Below, one piece after another: positions 52,467 to 61,863 of a stretch of 64,000 nt of DNA. Under the pieces are notes generated by a model, which had not been told where the DNA came from, did no database searches, and saw nothing but the letters and a program-made list of their open reading frames with translations. Both the position numbers and the translations under genes were made by a program. The stretch's first letter is position 1. Each line of letters opens with the position of its first letter. Source of the DNA: Aeromonas salmonicida subsp. salmonicida (GTDB lineage Bacteria > Pseudomonadota > Gammaproteobacteria > Enterobacterales > Aeromonadaceae); assembly GCF_001643305.1 (NCBI RefSeq), contig NZ_LSGW01000044.1, positions 124,001 to 188,000 of the forward strand, given 5' to 3'.

Positions 52467-55400
52467 TCCCTCTTCCCGGGGACTGGCAAGCAGCAGAGTC
52501 AACTCATCGACTATCTGCTGCAACACAGCTCTGAATCCGGCCAATTCGGCCCCACACAGCTCTGCCCCCTCCTTGCGGATCTTCTCCTCCAGATGCCAGG
52601 CCTGCTGCGCCAAGTCATCTACCATCATCATGGAGATGGTGCCAGCCTGACGGTGCACCCAGTTAGCCAGCCCCTTGTCGTCGTCATGTACCAAAGCAAG
52701 GGATTGTTCCAGCTCCTGACGAAACAGCGTCATCATCTGCTCAAAAGGTTCTCCAACTCCGAAAAACGTCTGCAGGGATGTCACATCAAGCCGTTTGGGG
52801 GCGGGCAATATGCGCCACTTCATCAATATCTGGCGAAGCCCGTCCAGCAGCACGGGTTTGCCCAGCACATCATTCATGCCTGCCGCCAGGCAGCGCTGCG
52901 CCTGTTCCGGCATCACGTTGGCGGTCATGGCGATGATGGGGAGCCGCGCCAGTCCCTCGACAGTACGCACCTGGCAGGTAAAGTCGTAGCCATCCATCAC
53001 CGGCATCTGGCAATCACACAGGATCAGGTCGTAACTGTGCTGTGCCAGCATGGCGAGCGCCTGCTGGCCATTCTCGGCCAGATCGCACACCAGATTGAGC
53101 TGCTTGAGCTGGCGCTGCACCAATACCTGATTAAGATGATGATCCTCGACCACCAGCAGCCGGTATGGCAAAGGCCGGGAAGTTGGCTCCACGGGAATAG
53201 GGTCGGGCAGCAGTTGCTCACCCTGGCCCAACTGGCGATAGCACACCTCCCGCACCGCCTGCCAGGTCAAGGGATTGCTGTTGAGCCAGTAACGCCCTTC
53301 ACGCAACTGATAACCCAGCGCATTGCCCAGTGGGGCAACAGAGATGCAGGGCTCCGAGAGATCCACCCCATCGACAAATAGCAAGTCGGCCCCCTGCCGT
53401 TCAGCGCTTATCTGCACGCCCAACGACAACAGGTGCAGACGCAAGGTATGGCGCAGCTTGCCATCCTCCAGTGCCATAAAGGCACACAACCCCATGAGAA
53501 TGGGGTCATATTCACGACGCAGCTCAAAGGGCAAGGTGACCGAGAGCCCGATGAAAGTCCCAAGCCCGGGGGCGCTTTCCAGCCTGAGTTCTCCCCCCAT
53601 CAATTCGGCCAGAGTATGACTGATGCTAAGACCAAGCCCGGTCCCGCCATAACTGCGGGTGGTGGCGCCATCTGCCTGCTCAAAGGCGTTGAAAATACGG
53701 GCCTGCGCCTCGGTACTCATACCGATGCCGGTATCCTGTACCCCGATCAGCAACCGCTGCTCCCCGTCTGTTTGCACATCCAGCTTGATGGAGAGTTCGA
53801 TAAAGCCGCGCTCGGTGAACTTGATGGCATTGCTGACCAGGTTAAACAACACCTGCTTGAGTCGCAGCACATCCCCAGTGAAGCGGGCGCCCACCTCATC
53901 ATCGACACGCAGGTAACACTGCAGCCCCTTGCGTTGTACCTCACTGCTGATCATGGTCAACACGCTGTCGATGAGTTCGCGCAGCAAAAAAGAGCTCGGC
54001 ACCAGCGCCATCTTGCCCACATCCAGCTTGGAGTAATCCAGCACATTGCCGATCAGTTGCAACAGTCCCTCGGCCCCCTGGTTGATGATGGCAACCATCT
54101 GCCGCTGCTCCAGGTCGAGCGACGTAAAACTTAGCTGCTCCGCCATACCGACGATGCTGTTCATGGGGGTACGGATCTCATGGCTCATGGTGGCCAGAAA
54201 TTCAGCCTTCTTGCCGGCCGCATGCTCGGCACTCTCCTTAGCCCGAGCTAGGGCCTCCTCCACCTGACGGCGTCGTAAGATCTCCTGGCGCAAACGCCAA
54301 TAGGCGATGGAGAGCACGAGGATAAACAAGGTGACCCCCGTACCAACGGGGATCAGGGTTAGCATCAGCTTTTGCCACGGGATCCCTTCGCTGTAGTTCA
54401 CCGCCAGCCAGGTATTGCGGATCTGCTGCTTCTCCTTGTCACTCATGCTGGCCAGCACCCGATTGATTAGCGGCAGCAGGGGAGCATAGGTGTCACGCAC
54501 TGCAACAGCCAGTTCATCCTTGAAGGGGGTGGGCGCCACTATATGCAGGCAGTCATCGAACCGCTCATTGATAAGCCGCGATACCACGGCCAGATTGCCC
54601 ATATAAGCATCCCCTCGACCCGACGCGATCATCTCTAAACCTGCTTGTGGACCTGATACCACACTAACCCTGATATCGGGAATGCGATCCTTGAGCTTGG
54701 CAATCAACATACTGTCGGTCACGATCAGATGCTTGCCAGCCAGCTCGGCAAAACCAGCCACAGTGCTACTGCCACGAGCCATGGCCATAACCACAGGGAA
54801 AGAGGCTATGGGCTGGCTCAGCTGCCAACCCACCAGCTGTTGACTGATACGGGTAGGAATGATGGTCAGGTCCACCTCCTGATACAGCAACGCCTGCAAC
54901 AGCTCGGGCCAGCTTTGATCGGAGCGGTAGCGATAGGCCAACCCCAGCTTATCCTTGAACAACGTAAGATAGTCACCGATAAAACCTGCCACCTTGCCTT
55001 GGCTGTCCGTATAGGAAAAAGGCATCCAGCCCTGAATAAAGCCCAATCTCAACGGTGGTAAATGAGAAAGCCACTCCCGTTCATCAGGCCTCAAGAGAAA
55101 GGCACTGTGGCCTTGAAAACTTAGACTGTTGTCACCCAGCCAGCGCTGCTCCACCGTCAGCGCCTGAATGGCAGTATCAAAGCGGACCACCAGCCTGGAC
55201 TTCCGCTTGCTGATACCCAGATGCAGACTCTCCATCAAAAAGGGAGACTGGGCCACCACGGCCAATTCAGGGTGCAGGGCAATAAATTGATTGCTGACAT
55301 GCAGATTGCCGATATAGGCATCGGCCTGCTTGTCGAGCACAGCCTGCAAGGCAGAACTGGAGTCCTGAAACAGGATACGGGAGACATCGGGGTAATGAAG

Positions 55401-55874
55401 CTTAACCAGTTTTTCGGTAAGGACTCCAGCTTCAATGGCGATCCTGGATTGACTTAAGGCACTGACATCCTGAAAGAAAGGAGAATCATGGCGCACCACG
55501 ACCACTGTCGGTGACGAATAATACGGGCGCGTGTATGAAATACATTCCCGTTCTTCCGAGCGAAAGGCATCCAGCAAAATATCAACCTCACCTTTGCAAC
55601 TGGCCGCATATAATCGGTTCCAGTCGGGGTATGCTTTCCACTCAATCTGGTAGTCAAGATTCTTGGCCAAGATGGTCATCAATTCGGCGCTAAAGCCGCT
55701 GCCATTATGGCCATCCCACTGTTGATACGGCCCCCAGCCGCCCACCAATAACCCGACTCTTATTACCGGTATGGAGGATTTATTTGCAGCGAGGAGTGGC
55801 TGGCAGAATATACATATATTAAATACAGATATGACGACCATGCATCGAAATATCGCCACGAGAGGACACCTCAT
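52446..55874 (-). CDS. EvgS/BvgS-like hybrid sensor histidine kinase
   Basis: 1142-residue unorthodox kinase. Residues 1-29 are a signal or first membrane helix. Two tandem periplasmic SBP-bac-3 (Venus-flytrap) domains cover about 35-270 and 275-500, and a transmembrane helix follows (about 515-540, GTGVTLFILVLSIAYW). HisKA contains MSHEIRTPMNSIVGM; HATPase has NLVSNAIKFTERG, DTGIGMS and GGTGLGLSIS. The receiver (about 920-1035) has the phospho-Asp in LILCDCQMPVMDG, and a C-terminal HPt has the phosphohistidine in WVHRQAGTIS. This is the BvgS/EvgS architecture. It is divergent from the regulator at 55998 (123-base gap), and the pair likely controls the adjacent fimbriae. Confidence 0.93.
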   Translation of the reverse strand: MRCPLVAIFRCMVVISVFNICIFCQPLLAANKSSIPVIRVGLLVGGWGPYQQWDGHNGSGFSAELMTILAKNLDYQIEWKAYPDWNRLYAASCKGEVDILLDAFRSEERECISYTRPYYSSPTVVVVRHDSPFFQDVSALSQSRIAIEAGVLTEKLVKLHYPDVSRILFQDSSSALQAVLDKQADAYIGNLHVSNQFIALHPELAVVAQSPFLMESLHLGISKRKSRLVVRFDTAIQALTVEQRWLGDNSLSFQGHSAFLLRPDEREWLSHLPPLRLGFIQGWMPFSYTDSQGKVAGFIGDYLTLFKDKLGLAYRYRSDQSWPELLQALLYQEVDLTIIPTRISQQLVGWQLSQPIASFPVVMAMARGSSTVAGFAELAGKHLIVTDSMLIAKLKDRIPDIRVSVVSGPQAGLEMIASGRGDAYMGNLAVVSRLINERFDDCLHIVAPTPFKDELAVAVRDTYAPLLPLINRVLASMSDKEKQQIRNTWLAVNYSEGIPWQKLMLTLIPVGTGVTLFILVLSIAYWRLRQEILRRRQVEEALARAKESAEHAAGKKAEFLATMSHEIRTPMNSIVGMAEQLSFTSLDLEQRQMVAIINQGAEGLLQLIGNVLDYSKLDVGKMALVPSSFLLRELIDSVLTMISSEVQRKGLQCYLRVDDEVGARFTGDVLRLKQVLFNLVSNAIKFTERGFIELSIKLDVQTDGEQRLLIGVQDTGIGMSTEAQARIFNAFEQADGATTRSYGGTGLGLSISHTLAELMGGELRLESAPGLGTFIGLSVTLPFELRREYDPILMGLCAFMALEDGKLRHTLRLHLLSLGVQISAERQGADLLFVDGVDLSEPCISVAPLGNALGYQLREGRYWLNSNPLTWQAVREVCYRQLGQGEQLLPDPIPVEPTSRPLPYRLLVVEDHHLNQVLVQRQLKQLNLVCDLAENGQQALAMLAQHSYDLILCDCQMPVMDGYDFTCQVRTVEGLARLPIIAMTANVMPEQAQRCLAAGMNDVLGKPVLLDGLRQILMKWRILPAPKRLDVTSLQTFFGVGEPFEQMMTLFRQELEQSLALVHDDDKGLANWVHRQAGTISMMMVDDLAQQAWHLEEKIRKEGAELCGAELAGFRAVLQQIVDELTLLLASPREEGSGRDCA

Positions 55875-55997
55875 CGTGCCAATCCTGAAGGAAATGACAT
55901 CATATAAACGCTCGAAAAAATGCGGTGCGCAAAGTAGTATAGAAATGAGATGTTTGATAGTTTAAATATTATTCGCTGTTTTATATGGGGCTCACCT

Positions 55998-56637
55998 ATG
56001 TCTTTCAAGATCATTCTTGCCGACGACCATCCACTCATACTGACCGGGATCCGCAGCCTTATTGCACACAACCAACCTGGTTGCGAGGTTGTTGCCGAGG
56101 CGCATCAAGTCTCAGAACTATTAAACACATTGCAGCAACATAGCTGCGATCTGTTGATCACCGATTTCAGCATGCCAGGGGATGAGCGCAGCGATGGCTT
56201 GACCATGATCCAGCAATTGAAACGGGATTATCCCACCCTGCCTATTCTGGTGCTGACCCAGATCCACAATGCCGGTATCTTGCAGTCACTGCTTCAGCTG
56301 GGAGTGAGCGGCATCCTGCTCAAAAAAAGCGGTGATCAGTGAATTGTCCGATGCCATCCGCCAGATATTATCCGGCCACAGCTATATCGGCAGTTCGGTG
56401 AAAACCCTGCTGGCCGAAGCCGGGCTGGATCATCACACCACCTCGATTCAACTCACCCCCAAGGAGAGCGAAGTTGTGCGTTTATTGGCCAGTGGCATGT
56501 CCGTCACCCAGGTGGCCGAGTACCTGCATCGCAGCGTCAAGACCATCAGCACCCAGAAAAAGAGCGCCATGCTGCGGCTCGGCCTGCAAAGCGATAGCGC
56601 CCTGTTTCACTATGCCAAAGAACAAGGGCTGGCCTGA
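55998..56637 (+). pseudogene. EvgA/BvgA-like response regulator with a frameshift in an A7 run
   Basis: Receiver half: IILADDHPLILTGIRSL and LLITDFSMPGDERSDG with the phospho-Asp; it ends LLKKS. Output half: LTPKESEVVRLLASGMSVTQVAEYLHRSVKTIS, a LuxR-type helix-turn-helix. The two are in different frames, joined at seven As (56322-56328). Removing one A gives LLKKAVISELSDAIRQ, a normal linker, and a 212-residue regulator. As sequenced, the DNA-binding domain is lost unless slippage in the A run restores it. The ATG at 55998 has GGGG seven to ten bases upstream. Confidence 0.85.
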
Positions 56638-56665
56638 TCCTTGACCGGAAAATGTTGAAGTCAAT

Positions 56666-57853
56666 TTAAATTGCCGCATCATAAATAATAGTAACGTTGC
56701 CCTTATAAGTGCTCCCAGGAGACTTCATCATCTCGGTCAAGGCTGGTTTATCTACCTTGAATATAAGAATACGTGCTGCATTTATTGACACACCTATGAA
56801 TGGTTTTTTTGTGATAGCTCTTAAAACAAACTCTTCTTTTGCTCCATTTTGATAAATAACATCAAATCGAGCTTTATGGCCAGTGCGGGTATTACTTAGC
56901 ATGCAGTATTCGCCATCAGGATATTGACAATTCAACCAAACATTATAAGTTGAGCTACTCCATAGTCGATATGGTAACTCTGCAATCAAGTGAGGTGGTT
57001 GGTGTGATTTACCACGATAGATCCAGTCATGCCATCCACCAGGTGGTTGTAATACAACTTTATCACTGCCAGGGGGAAACTCCATTTTTATTTGATGACG
57101 AACTGTCATGGTAAAATTAATCGTTAACTGATTATCTGAATAAGTGCCATTACCAAAATCCAGATCCTTGTTCCGGCCAATCGACAAGACCAAGCTTCCT
57201 TTATACACTCCATTTTCCATTTTCAGAGGATCAGGCGCATTTAATTTATAGCCAAGGTATATCTTTGATAAAGCGGTGTTATTGCTTGAGAATGTAGGTT
57301 TGAAATTATTATGATAGCATTTCCCACCCGCCAGCTGATTCTCGGGCTTTATATCATAGAGATAATGAACCTGAGATGGGCTAGCCCAAGAATTTAGAGT
57401 GGCGTGACAATCTCCATCAATGTGCTCCAACCAGTCTGAATTTTTTACAAGCGCTTCCTTTGCAAGGTTTGGGCTCATTCCGGCGCCAATCTTGGTAAAA
57501 ATGAATTTTAATGGATATGATTTTCCGCTGTTTTGATGAACAAGAGAAACATCACGAGCACCAACAAATGATAGGTAAGTAAGTGCATCTATCAAGTTAT
57601 TATTATTTTTTACTACACGCTCTATTGTTATTGATATAAACAATGGTTGCGACTGGTCTACTGTCGAAGTGCCACTACACCAAAACCCTGACCAAGACTC
57701 ACTATTACAAGGTGTTGTGTTTATAAATTTTGCCCTACCAACTTCATAAGCCGCTGGCTTATATTCTGCGGTCACATTGATAGATGCTGCCTGCACGGGC
57801 AACCCAAGCAGCACGAACAGCCACAAACCATAATGCATCACACCGGCTCTCAT
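56666..57853 (-). CDS. CS1-type fimbrial tip adhesin (CfaE/CooD-like)
   Basis: 395-residue secreted protein with signal peptide ending PVQAA (about residue 22). It has the layout of CfaE/CooD: an N-terminal adhesin domain and a C-terminal pilin domain ending TIIYDAAI. Cysteines are paired (CNSESWSGFWC; DCHATL; LNCQYPDGEYC). The last gene of the fimbrial operon in CFA/I (cfaABCE) is the tip adhesin, as here. Base composition is clearly AT-richer than the usher gene beside it, which suggests independent transfer or rapid diversification of the adhesin. Confidence 0.85.
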   Translation of the reverse strand: MRAGVMHYGLWLFVLLGLPVQAASINVTAEYKPAAYEVGRAKFINTTPCNSESWSGFWCSGTSTVDQSQPLFISITIERVVKNNNNLIDALTYLSFVGARDVSLVHQNSGKSYPLKFIFTKIGAGMSPNLAKEALVKNSDWLEHIDGDCHATLNSWASPSQVHYLYDIKPENQLAGGKCYHNNFKPTFSSNNTALSKIYLGYKLNAPDPLKMENGVYKGSLVLSIGRNKDLDFGNGTYSDNQLTINFTMTVRHQIKMEFPPGSDKVVLQPPGGWHDWIYRGKSHQPPHLIAELPYRLWSSSTYNVWLNCQYPDGEYCMLSNTRTGHKARFDVIYQNGAKEEFVLRAITKKPFIGVSINAARILIFKVDKPALTEMMKSPGSTYKGNVTIIYDAAI

Positions 57854-57874
57854 TATCTCTTCCTACTTAAGCAC

Positions 57875-60315
57875 TTATTGACTGGCCCAGGCCTGGGCAC
57901 TACAGACCAGATCGCCCAGCAACAACACTTCCTGCTGGCGTTCGGCTCGGGCCGTATCCAGCGCCAGATCACACTGCTGCGACCCCTGATACTCCACCTG
58001 CAGGCTGGGATTGTGCTCGCTCATCTCCACCGCAAAGAAGCCATCGGCCTCACTGACGGTGCGGCCCGCATGGTTGACCACCATGACCCCTTTCAATGGC
58101 ATCCCCTGCCCATCCAGCAGGCGGCCTATCACTGTCACCGTCTTCATCACCCGGACCTGGTGATAGGCCACGCCGCCCTTGTTGAGGTGATAGGGCAAGA
58201 CGTTGGGACGAATGGTCATGGAAGGGGCATTCTGCCCGGCCATATCCAGCTGCACGGCGCCACTGCGATAGGCGGTGACGGGCACCAGATTTCGACCTGG
58301 CCGCAACCTGATATTGCCCCCCTGATCGTCATCGGCGCGCAGGGTCAACTCGGGTATATCGGACTCCACATCCACTATCATGCCCGCCTCGTGCCCTTGC
58401 GACTGGCCTGTCATGATCAGGCGGCCCTCATCGCCAAACGCCAGGGTACTGTCAAGGTTGATCCCCCCGCTCAGGGCCCGGTTATAGGAAGACGACTGCA
58501 GGTGAGCATCACCGCTGACCAAGGCCCCCTGAAACCTGGCATAGCCTGCCGTGCCGACACCATAGCTGTCGGTGGTCAGGTTGGCCCCCACGCTCTGCAG
58601 GGCGCCCCACTCCAGCAACTGCTGGTAGCTGAGGGAGGCGTTGCGCTCCTGCCCGCCGGAGCGGGAGGTCCGGCTGCCGATGCCGATGGCCAGCAGGCTG
58701 CGATCTCCCCCCAGGTTCATGCTCAGGGAGAGCATGCCCCCCCTGTCCCTCGCATTATCGGTACTGATGCTGCCCGGGCGGTCAAACACCGTCAGGTTCC
58801 AGCTCACCGTCTGACCAAGTAGATCGCCGTTGTAGCGCCAGCCCAGATCGGCCCCCAGCCCGCGACCCACCTGATGGGCCAGATAGAGGTTGGCGGAGTG
58901 GCGCTCATCGAGCCGCTGCTGCAACGACAGGTTGCTCTGCTTGAGGTCGCGGCTCTCCCCGTCGACTTGCCCCTGCTGGCGCTGCTGCTGATGGCTCAGC
59001 ACCAGACTGCCCTCGCCATAGTGATACAAGGCCTGCAGATCGAAACCGCTGCCCAGGCCTTGCGTTGCCATCAGGTTGCCAAACAGTCGCCACTGGCTAT
59101 CCAGACTCCAGTCGGCCGAGAGGCCATGCTGCCAGCGCTGGTCGATATACTGGCTGGAGGCCCCGACGATCACCGAGGGGGTGAGCAGATGGTTGAGCAT
59201 GAGCCGCTGCTCAGAGGCCGGGCCGTCTCCTCTTCCCAGTTGCTGAACAGGCGGGTCTGCTGGCCCACAAACAGGTTGAAGCGCCAGCTTTCATCCGGGT
59301 TTTGCCAGTTCATCGGCTTGTAGATCATCTCTCTGCGCCGCTCGGTCACCTGACCATCTTCCAGCACCCGCAGCTCCACCTCGTAGATGCCGGCGGGTAG
59401 CACCTTGGTATCCAGCGCTTGCAAGCCCGAGATCACCTGCTGCGAGTTGATGAGCTGCCCATCCCGATAGATCTCCACCATACCGGGCCGGCTTGGGGTG
59501 ACATAGAGCGGCGTCGTACTGGCCTGGCCTTGCTCTATCAACAGGGTGTCAGAGTCCCCCAGCATGACCCCCAGCACGGTCGGGGTTCCGCCGCCAAACA
59601 GGGTGGGCTGACGCACCAGACCCTGGGCATAGGGCGAGAAGTAGCCCAGCCGGTAGAAGCGCCCCTCTCCCTCACGCTCGGCATAAAGTTGCTGCACATG
59701 GTGCTGCGCCGCCTGCCCGTTGCCGGACTGGCTCACTTCCGCCTCCAGCAGCGGGGTCCACTGGCCTATGCTGCCCTGGGCCATCAGGTTGTAACGGCCA
59801 CTGCGCTGCTCCCCTTCCCCCTGGGTCAGGTTCAACTGGTGGCGCAGCAGGGCGCCATAGCTGCCGGTTGTGGGCAGACTGTAATAGCGGCTAGCATGCA
59901 GCCCCTTTTCGGCACCCGCCGTCAGCACGGACAACTGGGAGTTTTCCAGACTGTACTCCAGCGCCAACACTTGGTCAGCGCACCGATTCTGGCAAGGGCC
60001 CAGCAAGTGAGGCTCACTCAACACCTTGCTCCAGCGCTGGCGGTCCCGCTCTTCCAGCTCGCTCTCGTGACTGCTGGTCAGGGCCAGCAGTTGCACGCTG
60101 GTGTCTTTGCCCAGCACTATCTCGCCTTCCCCCAACAGCTGCCCATCCACCAGGATACGCACCGCCAGCGGGACGCCGAAGAAGTGATCGGCAAAGCCAT
60201 CAGGCAAATCTTCTGCTTGTTGCAGCAGATCAAGGGGTTGTGCAACGCGCCCTCCCGTGGCCCAGGCAGGTACGCACAACACAACCAGGATCAGCAGGAA
60301 AGAGAAATACGGCAC
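57875..60315 (-). pseudogene. CS1-type fimbrial usher with a frameshift
   Basis: Outer-membrane usher of the alternate (alpha) chaperone-usher class, CooC/CfaC-like. The first part starts with a signal peptide (to about residue 20) and runs through QLLALTSSHESELEERDR, VEIYRDGQLINSQQVISGLQALDTKVLPAGIYEVELRV and DESWRFNLFVGQQTRLF. At about 59216-59219 the frame changes and continues SEQRLMLNHLLTPSVIVGASSQY..., barrel strands, and a C-terminal plug or carboxypeptidase-like domain (VMKTVTVIGRLLDGQGMPLKG) to CSAQAWASQ. Adding one base restores one protein of about 813 residues. As sequenced, no functional usher would be made. Confidence 0.82.
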
Positions 60316-60344
60316 GACCTATCTCACTCTTCTAAACGCAGACG

Positions 60345-60370
60345 AAAAGGCTCCCCCGATACAGGGAGCC
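60345..60370 (-). terminator. Intercistronic terminator-like hairpin between pilin and usher
   Basis: On the minus strand a seven-base stem ggctccc / gggagcc with an eight-base loop is followed by TTTT. It lies 22 bases after the major pilin stop. Such a partial terminator is common in fimbrial operons and keeps pilin mRNA far more abundant than usher and adhesin. Confidence 0.72.
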
Positions 60371-60392
60371 AATTTTAATGACCGTCATTTAT

Positions 60393-60887
60393 TTACGGAC
60401 CTTTTGGTGGCGCTTCCGATTCAAATATCATGCTCACCACCCCCTGGTAGTTGCCTAGCTTGTAGCCGGCGTCAGGGGCATCCGCCGGGATCACTTCCAG
60501 CCCCAGCAACTTGCCGGTTTTGGCATCATCGGCCTTCATTACTTCTGCCGAGGTGGTGCCCAAGGTAACGCCATCAATCTTGACGGTCAGGGGAATGTAG
60601 TCATTGCCGCTGGTCATCGCCGCCGGGTTGGTCAGATAACCTTTAATCGCGCCTATGGTGCTCTTGGCATCCAGCTGCTTGCTCAGCTTGTCCAGCTTCT
60701 TGGTATAAGGGTTGTAAGCCAGCTTCTGCGGCGTGCTCATCCAGTTGTCCCCGCCAGTCGGCTGCACATAGAAAGCCTCGGTCGGGATCTGGGCGGTCAC
60801 AGTGACCTGATGTTCAACCCGTTCCGCCGCCATCAAGTTGGCCGACACCAGCATTGCCAGAGGCGCAGCTATCCATACTTTCATCAC
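60393..60887 (-). CDS. CS1-type major fimbrial subunit
   Basis: 164-residue pilin of the CS1/CFA-I family. The signal peptide (about residues 1-21) ends LMAAE. The mature protein begins VEHQVTVTAQIPTEAFYVQPTGG, with the donor strand at the N-terminus, and ends YQGVVSMIFESEA. It assembles into the fibre shaft by donor-strand exchange with the help of the chaperone and usher. It is the second gene of the operon (28 bases after the chaperone). Confidence 0.87.
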   Translation of the reverse strand: MMKVWIAAPLAMLVSANLMAAERVEHQVTVTAQIPTEAFYVQPTGGDNWMSTPQKLAYNPYTKKLDKLSKQLDAKSTIGAIKGYLTNPAAMTSGNDYIPLTVKIDGVTLGTTSAEVMKADDAKTGKLLGLEVIPADAPDAGYKLGNYQGVVSMIFESEAPPKGP

Positions 60888-60914
60888 TCTCTCCTCTCTC
60901 GGATATACGAAACA

Positions 60915-61637
60915 TCAGTGACCAATCACAATGTTTCTGCTCTTGTCACCTTCGATCAGTTCGAACCGATAAAGGTGATCGCTCTTTTTCATCAATTGCT
61001 TTTTCATATTCGGCAAGAGATGAATTTTCCCGGGTGTTGAACAGTGTTTTCCCCGTCCATCACACTCCTCAAAAAAATCCAGCACTATGGTGGCATTGCC
61101 TTTATTCACGACAGTCGTCATGATGTCTGTCTTTATCAACCGGGTATCAAATCGGATCTCTTTTGGCATCACGAAAATAATGGCACCAAAGCCGGTCAAT
61201 ATATTTACCCCGGCCGAGACTTGCTGTTGATTCTCTTGAGCCATATTGGCATCCAGATCGAACCCGTCCTCCTGTTTTGGCAACACAGGAATAAAACGGA
61301 CTCTGAAATAACGCTCATTGTCCCGTTCCCCCATATACAACAGCCGTGTTGCCTGCACCCCGTTGGCCGGAATAATCATGCGGGAAGGGCTGGCGATCAG
61401 CGCCCGGCGCCCCTCTGTCAGCTCCGGCGACTCATGAGGTTGACCGGCTTCGTCATAAGTTATTTCGTGAATCGCCACCTTGACAAAGGCGGTAGCGTTA
61501 CCCTGATTTCGAATGCGTTTTAAATAGGTGCTTTGCTGGCCTGACATATAGTCATAAAGCGTCCCTATGCTGATCTCAGCCGATGCAAACAGGTTACCGC
61601 TGAACATCAGCAGCAGGATGAGATATATTCTTTTCAT
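60915..61637 (-). CDS. CS1-type fimbrial chaperone (CooB/CfaA-like)
   Basis: 240-residue periplasmic chaperone with a signal peptide (about residues 1-19, ending NLFASA). Two Ig-like domains: ISIGTLYDYMSGQQSTYLKRIRN, then RRALIASPSRMIIPANGVQATRLLY. Those are the usual pilus-chaperone blocks, without the classical FGL/FGS signature of gamma fimbriae, as expected for alpha fimbriae. First gene of the operon chaperone, pilin, usher, adhesin. A perfect AT-rich palindrome lies just upstream. Confidence 0.88.
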   Translation of the reverse strand: MKRIYLILLLMFSGNLFASAEISIGTLYDYMSGQQSTYLKRIRNQGNATAFVKVAIHEITYDEAGQPHESPELTEGRRALIASPSRMIIPANGVQATRLLYMGERDNERYFRVRFIPVLPKQEDGFDLDANMAQENQQQVSAGVNILTGFGAIIFVMPKEIRFDTRLIKTDIMTTVVNKGNATIVLDFFEECDGRGKHCSTPGKIHLLPNMKKQLMKKSDHLYRFELIEGDKSRNIVIGH

Positions 61638-61673
61638 TTTTATTCCAGACTGGTTTTCACATGCCGACGTTCA

Positions 61674-61696
61674 TTTAATAAATGCCATTTATTAAA
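61674..61696. promoter_or_regulatory. AT-rich perfect palindrome upstream of the fimbrial operon
   Basis: Ten-base inverted repeat tttaataaat / atttattaaa with a three-base centre, 37 bases upstream of the chaperone ATG. It could be an operator for the divergent response regulator, or the fimbrial promoter region. A second, looser inverted pair (aatagtc / gactatt) lies between 61757 and 61806. Binding is unproven. Confidence 0.45.
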
Positions 61697-61863
61697 AAAG
61701 GAGTCAGTTGCATATCGCTGGAGCCAGTCTAGGTAGAATGACGGGGGAAGTTAATCAGAATAGTCCTATATTGACTACGAAAAATCACGCCAATTATCAG
61801 ACTATTCCTACGGTGTTTTGATCTTTCCCTCCTGTATTATGCGCAGCCATATGCGTCTATCAG

